Shown piece by piece: positions 1-7,590 of a stretch of DNA of 17,028 nt. Each line of letters begins with the position of its first letter. Positions within the stretch are counted from its first letter, which is position 1. The translations under genes and the position numbers were made by a program. The DNA lies in the NCBI GenBank assembly GCA_009914645.1, contig VFLB01000266.1:1-17028 (forward strand), read 5' to 3'. The notes under the pieces were generated by a model. That model did no database searches. It was given only the letters and a program-made list of their open reading frames with translations, and was not told the origin of the DNA. The stretch is from Synechococcaceae bacterium Bin_79_3 (GTDB taxonomy: Bacteria; Cyanobacteriota; Cyanobacteriia; PCC-6307; Cyanobiaceae).

Positions 1-68
1 CCCTGCTGCATCGTTTGGTAAGCAAGCTTTGTAACTGAATCCGCCATTAGGTTGAAGCTGGGATGCAT
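1..68 (-). CDS. Possible 5' end of a divergent gene, cut by the window edge
   Basis: Reading leftwards from an ATG at 68, or from a second in-frame ATG at 47, the frame stays open to the window edge. It gives about 22 codons, starting MHPSFNLMADSV and continuing TKLAYQTMQQ. I do not recognise the product from so few residues. The mixed helix-like composition and the head-to-head arrangement with apcF are compatible with a real gene start. A chance open stretch of this length is also quite possible, so the call is tentative. Confidence 0.3.
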   Translation of the reverse strand, partial: MHPSFNLMADSVTKLAYQTMQQ

Positions 69-146
69 TACTGCTATTCCAGCGGATTAAAGGCTTCGCC
101 GCGAGATTTAAGTAACTGTTTCTCTCAGAATTAGCCTAAAAATGCA

Positions 147-165
147 GCATTTGCACTGCAAAAGC
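147..165. promoter_or_regulatory. Near-palindrome upstream of apcF
   Basis: The 19 bases centred on C156 form an inverted repeat: TTTGCA (150-155) and TGCAAA (157-162) match perfectly around one base, and outer GC/GC pairs flank one A-A mismatch. It ends 38 bases before the apcF GTG. It lies in the 135-base gap between apcF and the possible leftward gene. An A-rich TAAAAAT (137-143) just upstream could serve as a -10 element, but no convincing -35 is visible. The palindrome could be an operator or a small hairpin in the apcF leader; the sequence does not decide which. Confidence 0.3.
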
Positions 166-203
166 ATTGCAGGTGATAGGTTTTTGCTATTGGTTTTGAT
201 GCC

Positions 204-722
204 GTGCAGGATGCGATTTCGAGTCTGATCGGTCGCTACGACCAGCAGGGTCGTTACTTTGATAGCTCAGCTCTTGATCGCCTTGAGAACTACTTCAGTG
301 AATCTGAATTGCGGATAGCTGCGGTTGATCTTATTAACGGTGATGCCGCAGAGATAATTCGCGAAGCCAGCCAGCGTCTCTGGCTTGAAGATCCAGAACT
401 GTTACTGCCCGGTGGAAACGCATACACCACAAGGCGGTTGTCAGCCTGCTTGAGAGATCTCGATTATTTCCTGCGATATGCCTCATACGCTTTAGTTGCA
501 GCGGATTGGCAGGTGCTTGATGAGCGGGTGCTCAACGGCCTCAACGACACCTATAAATCTTTGGGCGTGCCTACCGGCCCAACAGCCAAGGGAATTCTGC
601 TTATGGCTGAAGTTCTAATTGAACGTCTAGCAGCGGCTGGCTACAGCTCTTGCGCTTTGGTGAGAGCTCCTTTTGAGCACATGGCACGCGCGCTCTCAGA
701 AATCAGCCTCAACGGCCGCTGA
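204..722 (+). CDS. apcF: Allophycocyanin beta-18 type phycobilisome core subunit (ApcF)
   Basis: This is a phycobiliprotein of the phycobilisome core, on the cytoplasmic face of the thylakoid. ApcF replaces one ApcB in a core trimer next to the ApcE linker and takes part in energy transfer to the photosystems. The 172 residues are close to the usual ApcF length and longer than ApcB. The chromophore motif ACLRD places the bilin-binding cysteine at residue 82. GGNAYTTRR (70-78) carries the Asn at 72 that is methylated in beta-type subunits, and DERVL and GVPTGPT are typical family blocks. The GTG start is chosen because MQDAISSLI aligns with the conserved family start. No Shine-Dalgarno sequence lies at normal spacing; the nearest purine run, AGGTGATAGG, is 23 bases away. 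The choice of ApcF over ApcB rests on length and the divergent C-terminus. The chromophore could be supplied through PcyA, encoded further along. Confidence 0.88.
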   Translation: MQDAISSLIGRYDQQGRYFDSSALDRLENYFSESELRIAAVDLINGDAAEIIREASQRLWLEDPELLLPGGNAYTTRRLSACLRDLDYFLRYASYALVAADWQVLDERVLNGLNDTYKSLGVPTGPTAKGILLMAEVLIERLAAAGYSSCALVRAPFEHMARALSEISLNGR

Positions 723-811
723 GCCGTTACCAGTAATCTCAAAACAAATTCTTGCTTAGTTGCGTGAACGCTTCCCCAATCTCCTCAGTAAATCTGTCCA
801 CAAACGCAACT

Positions 812-1966
812 GTGAGTGCTGCCCATCGTTTGCAGCTAGAGCCGATTAGCACTCCCCATCGTTTGCTGCTTGGTCCAGGTCCATCCAATGCCGATCCAAG
901 GGTGCTGCAGGCCATTGCTAGGCCACCGTTAAGCCACCTCGATCCTCTTTACCTGGAACTGATGAATGAGGTGCAGGAGATGTTGCGCTATGCCTGGCAA
1001 ACAGACAACCGCATAACAATTCCTGTAAGCGGTACAGGCAGTGCTGCTATGGAAGCAACAATTGCCAACACAGTTGAGAAAGGAGACCGTGTATTGGTGG
1101 GGGTGATTGGTTACTTTGGCTTGCGGCTCGTTGATATGTGCAACCGCTATGGAGCAGATGTTGAGGTATTGGAGGCTCCATGGGGTGAGGCTTTAAGTTT
1201 TCAAAGTATCGAGGAAGCAATAACTCGCCATCGGCCAGTACTTTTTGCTCTTGTGCACGCGGAAACTTCTACCGGTGTTTGCCAACCATTGGATGGTATT
1301 GGTGCACTTTGCCGCGAGCACGATTGCTTGCTGGTTCTTGATACTGTTACTTCACTAGGTGCCATTCCTTTAAAGCTGGATGAAGCTCAGGTTGATTTAG
1401 CCTATAGCTGTAGCCAAAAAGGATTGAGTTGCCCTCCAGGCTTAGGCCCCTTCACAATGGGGCCAAGAGCAGAAGCCAAAATAGAACGCCGCAAGGGCAA
1501 AGTTCCCAATTGGTATTTAGATATGTCTGGTTTGAAATCTTATTGGGGAAAGGATCGCACATATCACCACACAGCCCCAGTAAATATGAACTTTGGTCTT
1601 AGGGAAGCCCTGCGCTTGCTTTGCGAAGAGGGGCTTGAAAATGCATGGGCGAGGCATCGCAACAACAGTGAAAAATTATGGCTTGGCTTGGAGGAATTAG
1701 GCCTTGAGCTACACGTACCCCATGCCTTGCGCCTTCCCACCCTCACCACTGTTCGAATTCCAGCTGGTGTTAACGGGAAAGCCTTTTCATCGCACCTATT
1801 AGATAAACATGGGATTGAAATTGGCAATGGATTGGGGAGCTTGGCTGGAGAGGTTTGGCGCATTGGCTTAATGGGCACCAACAGCACAGCTAGCAATGTT
1901 GATTTGCTGCTAAATATTCTTGAACTTGAGTTGCCTGCCTTCCGTTCTGGCCGCGTCGCTGCTTAA
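812..1966 (+). CDS. Class V aminotransferase, alanine/serine-glyoxylate type
   Basis: This PLP-dependent fold type I enzyme is likely to transfer the amino group of serine or alanine to glyoxylate, which is photorespiratory glycine formation in the cytosol. Cyanobacterial orthologues have often been mislabelled as a soluble hydrogenase 42 kDa subunit. Visible features are the N-terminal LLLGPGPSN block, SGTGSAAMEA for phosphate binding, LDTVTSLG with the cofactor Asp, and SCSQKGLSCPPG with the Schiff-base Lys. The C-terminal blocks LPTLTTVRIP and VWRIGLMG are also present. The GTG at 812 gives 384 residues and an MSAAHRL start, matching the family length as I recall it. GTG at 764 and TTG at 752 are in-frame alternatives. 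It follows apcF on the same strand. Its last 77 bases overlap the tail of the convergent tadA, leaving no room for a terminator between them. Confidence 0.88.
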   Translation: MSAAHRLQLEPISTPHRLLLGPGPSNADPRVLQAIARPPLSHLDPLYLELMNEVQEMLRYAWQTDNRITIPVSGTGSAAMEATIANTVEKGDRVLVGVIGYFGLRLVDMCNRYGADVEVLEAPWGEALSFQSIEEAITRHRPVLFALVHAETSTGVCQPLDGIGALCREHDCLLVLDTVTSLGAIPLKLDEAQVDLAYSCSQKGLSCPPGLGPFTMGPRAEAKIERRKGKVPNWYLDMSGLKSYWGKDRTYHHTAPVNMNFGLREALRLLCEEGLENAWARHRNNSEKLWLGLEELGLELHVPHALRLPTLTTVRIPAGVNGKAFSSHLLDKHGIEIGNGLGSLAGEVWRIGLMGTNSTASNVDLLLNILELELPAFRSGRVAA

Positions 1967-2405
1967 ACCAGTTCTGAAGCATTAGCTCACATTGATCGCG
2001 CAAAACACCGCCGCACACATCCATATGGTGATGGGCGCTAGCACTGCGGGAGAGGTCCAAACAGCCCCCCAATCCACCTCGCTTTGGATCACTGGCGCCA
2101 AACACCACTCGCCCCATTCGTGCTTGCACAAGTGCACCAGCACACATCGGACAAGGCTCCAAGGTCACGATCAATGTGTGCTGGTTGAAACGCCACTGAC
2201 CACTGCAGTGGCTTGCTTGCCGCAGGGCAATCATTTCGGCATGGGCGAGGGGATTTTGCTCAGCTTCACGACGGTTACTACCCCAACCAATTGCTTTGCC
2301 GTTTGGATCGAGCACCACTGCTGCAACAGGTACCTCTCCTGCGTTGCCAGCGATATTTGCCAGCCGCAACAGGCGTTCCATCCAAATGCTGTTTGGAATA
2401 TCCAT
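1890..2405 (-). CDS. tadA: tRNA-specific adenosine deaminase TadA
   Basis: The product is a zinc-dependent deaminase that converts A34 to inosine in the anticodon of tRNA-Arg(ACG). The cytidine/deoxycytidylate deaminase signature is complete: HAEMIAL gives the zinc-binding His55 and catalytic Glu57, and PCPMCAG gives zinc ligands Cys85 and Cys88. GEVPVAAVVL near residue 24 is the usual first strand. The ATG at 2405 is used; an in-frame ATG at 2381 (MERLL) would remove eight residues and fits the usual family start about as well. The last 25 or so residues lie antisense to the aminotransferase gene and look like a non-conserved extension. The start codon is only 11 bases from the divergent decarboxylase start. 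Confidence 0.92.
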   Translation of the reverse strand: MDIPNSIWMERLLRLANIAGNAGEVPVAAVVLDPNGKAIGWGSNRREAEQNPLAHAEMIALRQASHCSGQWRFNQHTLIVTLEPCPMCAGALVQARMGRVVFGASDPKRGGLGGCLDLSRSASAHHHMDVCGGVLRDQCELMLQNWFKQRRGQNGRQATQVQEYLAANQHC

Positions 2406-2416
2406 TAAGGATCAGA

Positions 2417-3805
2417 ATGAAGGATCAATGTTCAAATGGCTTGCAAGCCCTATTCCACAACCCAGATGTTGCCACGGGTTCCTTAGGGGAGTTACTGAAC
2501 CATTCCAGCGACCTGCTTTGTAAGTGGTTGGCTGATGCGCCTAATCACGGGCCCAGGCCTGGCCTAATTGTGCAACCCCTTGCAGAACCTGATGTTGCCG
2601 GCAAACAAATTGATCAACTGTGGCGTGATCTCTCTTCTTTGATGGATGGCGCCTATCGCCCCAACCATCCAGGGGCGCTAGCTCACCTTGATCCGCCAGC
2701 TCTAAATGTATCTATCTGCGCTGATTTGATTGCTGCTGGCCTTAACAACAACTTATTAGCTGAGGAGCTTTCACCTTCGTTAAGTCGCCTTGAACGCAGT
2801 TTATGCAGCTGGATGGCGCGGCAAATTGGCCTTGGCGCTAATGCCTCTGGGGTTCCAGCTAGCGGCGGCAGCCTTAGCAATTTGATGGCACTTACCTGTG
2901 CGCGCCGGGCCGCAAATTTGCAGGGTCGTTGTGATGGGGTGGTGCTCACTGGAGCTGGTTCCCATGTTTCCTTAAACAAGGCCTTAGCAGTTATGGGTAT
3001 GGGGCCAGATTGCCTTTGGCGCTTACCACTTGATCCAGAAGGCCGTTTATTACCCGCAGTTCTGGCTGACGCTCTTGATCGAGTAAATCAACTTGGCTTA
3101 CCAATTTTGGCGGTAGTGGCAACCGCAGGTACCACAGTGCAAGGGGTTGTAGATCCTTTGCGAGAGATGGCCGCACTGTGCAAAGCGGCAGGGGTATGGC
3201 TTCACGTTGATGGTGCGATTGGCGGAGTTTGCGCTTTGGTTGATAGCCAGCGCTGGCGAGTGGATGGCATTGAGTTAGCTGATTCGGTTTCTTTAAATCC
3301 ACAGAAATTACTGGGGGTAACTAAACCTTCATCTTTATTGCTACTACAAGATCCAAATCATCTACGCACCTGTTTTTCCACTGGTCTGCCATATATGGAG
3401 CCAGCAACAGCAGACCATGGCGGTGAACTTGGCATTCAGGGTACCCGTGGTGCTGAAGTGCTTAAGTTATGGATGAGTTTGCAATACCTTGGCCTTGAAG
3501 GGATAGAACAAATACTTGAAGGAGCATTTTTAAGGGCACGTTCGTTAAGAAGCCTGCTAGAGCCTTTGCCATTGCATTTATTAGCGGGAGATCTACATAT
3601 GCTTAGTTTTAACTCTGCTGCTGCATCAGCAGATGAGCAGATCAACTGGCGTGACAGTTGTCATAAACAATTACTGGAATCGGGTTTCTGGCTTTCAAAA
3701 CCAGATTGGCAAGATCTTCCTTTGCTAAAGGCTGTGTTGGGGAACCCTTTTACCAGCGCGATGCACCTAGAGCAATTAGCTGCAATTATTAGCAGGTCTT
3801 TATGA
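2417..3805 (+). CDS. Group II PLP-dependent decarboxylase, substrate unknown
   Basis: The 462-residue protein belongs to the glutamate/aromatic-L-amino-acid/diaminobutyrate decarboxylase family. Visible blocks, numbered from this start, are SGGSLSNLMAL for cofactor phosphate contact, GSHVSLNKAL with the ring-stacking His183, and VVATAGTTVQG. Further on come HVDGAIGG with cofactor Asp265 and NPQKLLG with the Schiff-base Lys297. Two blocks differ from the textbook form: HVDGAIGG instead of HVDAAYGG, and Gln rather than His before the Lys. The substrate therefore cannot be inferred, and a non-decarboxylase activity is possible. The ATG at 2417 is chosen because the open frame upstream to 2213 runs antisense through the conserved part of tadA. 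The gene overlaps the next one by ATGA, which suggests translational coupling. Confidence 0.82.
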   Translation: MKDQCSNGLQALFHNPDVATGSLGELLNHSSDLLCKWLADAPNHGPRPGLIVQPLAEPDVAGKQIDQLWRDLSSLMDGAYRPNHPGALAHLDPPALNVSICADLIAAGLNNNLLAEELSPSLSRLERSLCSWMARQIGLGANASGVPASGGSLSNLMALTCARRAANLQGRCDGVVLTGAGSHVSLNKALAVMGMGPDCLWRLPLDPEGRLLPAVLADALDRVNQLGLPILAVVATAGTTVQGVVDPLREMAALCKAAGVWLHVDGAIGGVCALVDSQRWRVDGIELADSVSLNPQKLLGVTKPSSLLLLQDPNHLRTCFSTGLPYMEPATADHGGELGIQGTRGAEVLKLWMSLQYLGLEGIEQILEGAFLRARSLRSLLEPLPLHLLAGDLHMLSFNSAAASADEQINWRDSCHKQLLESGFWLSKPDWQDLPLLKAVLGNPFTSAMHLEQLAAIISRSL

Positions 3806-4020
3806 CACAAAAAGAACAAAAAGGCCGTTGGCTAGCAATCACAACCGGAGTTATTTCTGTGGCCATCGCTTTGGCGTATCTGCTGCTGGTTTTACTACTT
3901 GATCGACAGGGTCCATTGTTGCCACCACCCCCCGAGGCCCTCGGCGTGGGGGTAATTGCTGCACCTGTTGCTTTAGCGGTTCCACCACTCGTGCCAGGGC
4001 GTCTTCAAGAAAATGTTTGA
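3802..4020 (+). CDS. Small one-helix membrane protein coupled to the decarboxylase
   Basis: The protein has 72 residues: a short basic head (TQKEQKGR), one strongly hydrophobic helix at about residues 10-33, and then RQGPLLPPPPEALG. I do not know its function. From memory, small proteins with this helix plus a GPxLPPPPEAL tail occur beside this decarboxylase in other picocyanobacteria; I cannot verify that here. Its ATG shares ATGA with the decarboxylase stop. From codon 17 onwards it lies antisense to the 3' end of the GTPase gene, a 170-base overlap. The residues after PPPPEALG (VGVIAAPVALAV onward) may be a recent readthrough extension. Basic residues before the helix suggest an N-in orientation. 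Confidence 0.6.
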   Translation: MTQKEQKGRWLAITTGVISVAIALAYLLLVLLLDRQGPLLPPPPEALGVGVIAAPVALAVPPLVPGRLQENV

Positions 4021-5464
4021 GATTTAAATCTCTTTTTTCCAAATCGTATTGTTCACGCACTACAGCGGCAATCCCTCCATCTCCCCAATTTTGTTGTTGC
4101 CGAAAATAGCTAATAAAACTGCGTCCTGCCAACCGAGTTAACCAAGCTCCTGTTACCGCCTGAATCGCTTTTGAAGCAAGTAAGGCTGGTAAATTCAGAC
4201 CCATTGCGGCACTAAGTAAGCCAGCACCTCCTTTAACTAAACCAAGGCTCCCTAAAGTGCGTCCCAGAGAAAGTGCCAATTGCTGCCCTTGAGCCCTCGT
4301 TATATTTACGCTATAAATCTGGCCGATTTCCACAACCATTTGGGCGTTTACCGCAGCAGTAGCAAGTAAATCAAGTCCAGGTAGTGGTGTTAGGGCAATG
4401 GCTCCTGCACCGATCCAACCGTAGCGATCCACAATTTCTAAGGCATCGCGATATCGCTGTTTATCTAGAAGATTTTGAGAATCAGTGGAAAGACTGCTAC
4501 TTTGCAGCAGGATATTATCTGCCAACAAATCCTCCCCTTCATCCCTAAGTAGCTGGGCTAAACGCATTAAAAGTCTTTCAATTTCAGCCTGAGGTTGCAG
4601 CGGCTTACGCCCGGGTTGTGGAATTGATTGAGGTGATCCGCTAGCGCTCACCACATCTTCTGTTCGCACTAAGCCGCCACAGCGGAGTTGTAATAATTGC
4701 AGAAGTCTTTTTTCTTCACTCTCACCGCGAAGATCGCATTTATTTAATACCAATATCAGACGTTTACCCATTTGAGCTAGAGCCTTCAGAATCATAAATT
4801 CACTAGCGCGCAGATCTCCATCAACTACAAAAATCAAAAGATCGCCCCGCACCGCTTCGCTGCGAGCCTGCTGTTCACGCTCTAAACCGTCCTGGCCAGA
4901 TTCCAGGATTCCAGGAGTATCTCGCAACTGGATTGAGCGTTGCAGATTAGGCAAACGCAATAAATAGTTTTGACTTTCTTTTGTTGATCCCATCGCTGCA
5001 CCCACAGCGCCGATGCGGTCGTTTATTAAGGCTCTTATTAAAGAAGTTTTACCACTGGAACCGCTACCAAAAATAACAACAACTAAATCACCTTTTTGCA
5101 AGCTTGCCTCCACTTGCCTGCGGCGCTCTAGCAAGGCTTCCCTCGCAACAGCATCGCGCAGTTGAGCTAACTGTTGATCAATTGCTTCTAAATTTTGTTT
5201 AGCAGCTTCACTGCGGGTACCTGCCGCTTTAGGCCGTTGAGCTTGTTTGCGGCTGCCTTTTGCTGAAAGCCAGGGTTGTAGAAGTGGATAACAAGTGAGC
5301 ACCACTGCAGCCAGCAGCAGCAGCAGGGTGGGCCCTACCAACCAGCCAGGCAACCAGTAGCTCAATTGCCAAAGCAAGCTGTTAACGGCTTGAAGCACCA
5401 CCGATAAAATCACGATGGCAAGCAGCAATCCCACCACCAAAAGCCAAGGGCGTGGTGATTTCAT
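3851..5464 (-). CDS. Membrane-anchored Era/YcjX-like GTPase with DUF697-type domain
   Basis: The product is a 537-residue GTPase of unknown cellular role. Two N-terminal membrane segments (about residues 7-27 and 41-62) precede a charged, probably coiled region (80-125). The G domain follows: G1 GSGSSGKT (133-140), G3 DTPG (182-185) and G4 NKCD (241-244). From about residue 345, RYGWIGAGAIALTPLPGLD and the helices after it resemble the DUF697/YcjF membrane-associated domain. It is the last gene of the bioY-lspA-PBP operon, and its ATG shares one base with the PBP stop (TGATG). That context fits an envelope-linked task, but this is inference. The C-terminal tail after PPRRGPRG overlaps the convergent 72-residue membrane protein gene by 170 bases and is probably poorly conserved. 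Confidence 0.85.
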   Translation of the reverse strand: MKSPRPWLLVVGLLLAIVILSVVLQAVNSLLWQLSYWLPGWLVGPTLLLLLAAVVLTCYPLLQPWLSAKGSRKQAQRPKAAGTRSEAAKQNLEAIDQQLAQLRDAVAREALLERRRQVEASLQKGDLVVVIFGSGSSGKTSLIRALINDRIGAVGAAMGSTKESQNYLLRLPNLQRSIQLRDTPGILESGQDGLEREQQARSEAVRGDLLIFVVDGDLRASEFMILKALAQMGKRLILVLNKCDLRGESEEKRLLQLLQLRCGGLVRTEDVVSASGSPQSIPQPGRKPLQPQAEIERLLMRLAQLLRDEGEDLLADNILLQSSSLSTDSQNLLDKQRYRDALEIVDRYGWIGAGAIALTPLPGLDLLATAAVNAQMVVEIGQIYSVNITRAQGQQLALSLGRTLGSLGLVKGGAGLLSAAMGLNLPALLASKAIQAVTGAWLTRLAGRSFISYFRQQQNWGDGGIAAVVREQYDLEKRDLNLKHFLEDALARVVEPLKQQVQQLPPRRGPRGVVATMDPVDQVVKPAADTPKRWPQK

Positions 5465-7590
5465 CAGCGGGTTTCAGAGTTAGTGCTGCCCCGGCCGGCA
5501 CTACGCATGATGTCGCCCCAAAGCTCTGCTGCCACTGCGCTGCTCGCAGCAGTAGGACTGCTGTCGTCGTTGCCGAGCCAAATCCCCATGACCCAATGCC
5601 GGCTGGGTTCATAGCCAATAAAGAGAAGATCGCGCCCCTCATTGGTGGTGCCAGTTTTACCCCCCTCTGCCCCACCAAGGGAAGCTGCACTGCCGGTGCC
5701 CCCCTGCACTACACCACGCAGCAGGCCCTGCATTAAGCGTGCTTGTTTAGGGCTCATAACGCGGCGGCTATTTGATTTTGTTTGCGCTGGTTGGCGGCAT
5801 CCTTTGTCTGGGTTCAGGCAAGGTTCTGCATCTGTGAGCCTGCGAATGGTGCTGGGCTGTTGCCAAACCCCATCGTTTGCTATAGCTCCGTAAGCGGCAG
5901 TCATTTCGATCAAGCGGGTTTCACTTTGTCCCAACACCAAGCCAGGCACTGCAGCTAGGGGTGTTGTGATGCCGAGATCCCTTGCTTTTTTAACTACTGC
6001 ATCCAATCCATATCGTCTGCCCAATCTGAGGGCAGCTGTATTACTACTGCTGGCAAATGCTTGAGATAACGCCAAGCTGCCTCCACAACCAGCAGTAAAA
6101 CTCTGCCCTCCCCAATCGAGTGGAGCGCAGCTGATTGATGAATCTGGCCGTAAACCTCTTTCAAGGGCAACCAAATAAGTCATTAATTTGAAAGTGCTCC
6201 CAGGTTGCCTTAGGGCTTGGGTAGCGCGGTTGAATTGGCTTGTGTTGTAGTCGCTGCCACCAATCAGGCTAAGAACAGCGCCGCTGCGTGTATCGAGCAC
6301 CACCACTGCCCCCTGTTTCACACCCCAGCCGTTACCGGGCCTTAGATATTCTCTTAATTTTGATTCAATTATCTCTTGAAGTACAGGATCAAGATTTGTA
6401 TCAACAAGGAAATTACCTTCACCTGCCACCTCAGGGCCTAAAAGATTTTCCAAATCTCGATGCACTTGATCTGAATAAAAGGGCGAGGGGCGTCGTTCCC
6501 TTGAAGCGCAGGCCCTTGGGGCCAACACAACAGGAGTGCGTCTGGCCCTGCGTATCAAATCGGCTGGTGCACCGCCTTCTGTTGCCATTTTTGTGAGCAC
6601 ACCGTTACGAGCACTCAGAGCTTGTTGGGGGAATGCGCAGGGATCGTTGCCATTGGGAGATGGGAGTAACCCAACCAATAAAGCCGCCTGCTCAAGGGAT
6701 AGATCTTTAGCGGTTTTATTAAAGAACAATTGAGCAGCATCTTCAAAGCCCCAACCAACACCAAGATAAACTCTATTTAAATAGCTTAATAACAAATCGT
6801 GTTTACTAAATCGTGCCTCAAGTTGTAGCGCTACCATTAATTCCCTCCACTTACGACCAAGAGTTTCCCCTTGTCCCACTTGATCTGGATATAAACTTCT
6901 AGCTAGTTGTTGGGTAAGTGTGCTGCCTCCTTCTAATACTCTTCCCCCCAGTAGATTTGTAATTAAAGCCCTTGTAGTGCCGATTGGATCGATCCCTGGA
7001 TGCCACCAAAAACGATTATCTTCACTGGCAAGAAGCGCCTTTATTAAGTGGGGTGAAAAGCCAGATAATCCAGGTAGCTCATTATGGCCACTGCTATTTG
7101 CACTTGAGAGGGGCCGATTGTTACGGTCGTAGAGCACCATCGGCCCTCGCACTGGAGCGAGACTGCCTCGTACGGCAACACTAAAAGTGCCAAAAGCCAG
7201 CAAGAGCAAACTAAAAGCACCAGTAGTTAGGGCTGCTGCACTAATAAATTTAAAAAATTTAAGCCGCCATAAATTTTGTTTTAATTGGCGAAATTCAAGA
7301 ATAGGTAATGCGGTTGCAGACCCTGGACCCAAGTAAATTTGGTCTCCATCTCGCAGCTCGATTGCCTTAACTGAACGCCCCAGCCAGCTAATACCATTTG
7401 TGGAACCAGCGTCTGTTAACAACCAATTTCCACGCCGTAATTCAAGGATTGCGTGACGCTTAGATACGGCTGGATGGTTTACAACTATCTCTCCATCAGT
7501 GTCACGGCCGATACGATAAATTTGGCCATAAAGGTTATGGCAAATTGATTCTTTGCCAGACTGATGCAGCCAAAGCTCAGCTGCAATCAT
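5464..7590 (-). CDS. Class A penicillin-binding protein with N-terminal FHA domain
   Basis: This bifunctional peptidoglycan synthase polymerises lipid II and cross-links stem peptides in the periplasm. The cytoplasmic N-terminus is a forkhead-associated (phosphothreonine-reading) domain: RIGRD at 26-30, SKRHA at 43-47 and the DAGSTNG block at 60-66. One membrane helix follows at about 115-139. The GT51 glycosyltransferase domain shows EDNRFWWHPGID with catalytic Glu190, GGSTLTQQLAR (221-231) and KWRELMVALQLE. The transpeptidase domain has STFK (Ser465 nucleophile, Lys468), SSN (515-517) and KTGTTN (645-650). All catalytic residues are present, so both activities should be intact. The 708 residues suit a PBP1A/1C-like enzyme plus FHA. 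The ATG overlaps the lspA stop as ATGA, and the stop shares one base with the GTPase ATG. FHA fusion implies control by Ser/Thr phosphorylation. Confidence 0.93.
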   Translation of the reverse strand: MIAAELWLHQSGKESICHNLYGQIYRIGRDTDGEIVVNHPAVSKRHAILELRRGNWLLTDAGSTNGISWLGRSVKAIELRDGDQIYLGPGSATALPILEFRQLKQNLWRLKFFKFISAAALTTGAFSLLLLAFGTFSVAVRGSLAPVRGPMVLYDRNNRPLSSANSSGHNELPGLSGFSPHLIKALLASEDNRFWWHPGIDPIGTTRALITNLLGGRVLEGGSTLTQQLARSLYPDQVGQGETLGRKWRELMVALQLEARFSKHDLLLSYLNRVYLGVGWGFEDAAQLFFNKTAKDLSLEQAALLVGLLPSPNGNDPCAFPQQALSARNGVLTKMATEGGAPADLIRRARRTPVVLAPRACASRERRPSPFYSDQVHRDLENLLGPEVAGEGNFLVDTNLDPVLQEIIESKLREYLRPGNGWGVKQGAVVVLDTRSGAVLSLIGGSDYNTSQFNRATQALRQPGSTFKLMTYLVALERGLRPDSSISCAPLDWGGQSFTAGCGGSLALSQAFASSSNTAALRLGRRYGLDAVVKKARDLGITTPLAAVPGLVLGQSETRLIEMTAAYGAIANDGVWQQPSTIRRLTDAEPCLNPDKGCRQPAQTKSNSRRVMSPKQARLMQGLLRGVVQGGTGSAASLGGAEGGKTGTTNEGRDLLFIGYEPSRHWVMGIWLGNDDSSPTAASSAVAAELWGDIMRSAGRGSTNSETR

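Noticed and set aside
204..722. Assignment of apcF as ordinary ApcB
   Set aside because: The 172-residue length and the divergent C-terminus fit the beta-18 type better, although ApcB shares the Cys and Asn motifs.
1992..2408. 138-residue open frame on the plus strand
   Set aside because: It is the exact complement of tadA, is rich in His, Thr and Ser, and has no recognisable motif.
2213..2416. Upstream in-frame extension of the decarboxylase
   Set aside because: It runs antisense through the conserved HAE region of tadA, its residues do not resemble the family, and the ATG at 2417 gives the expected length.
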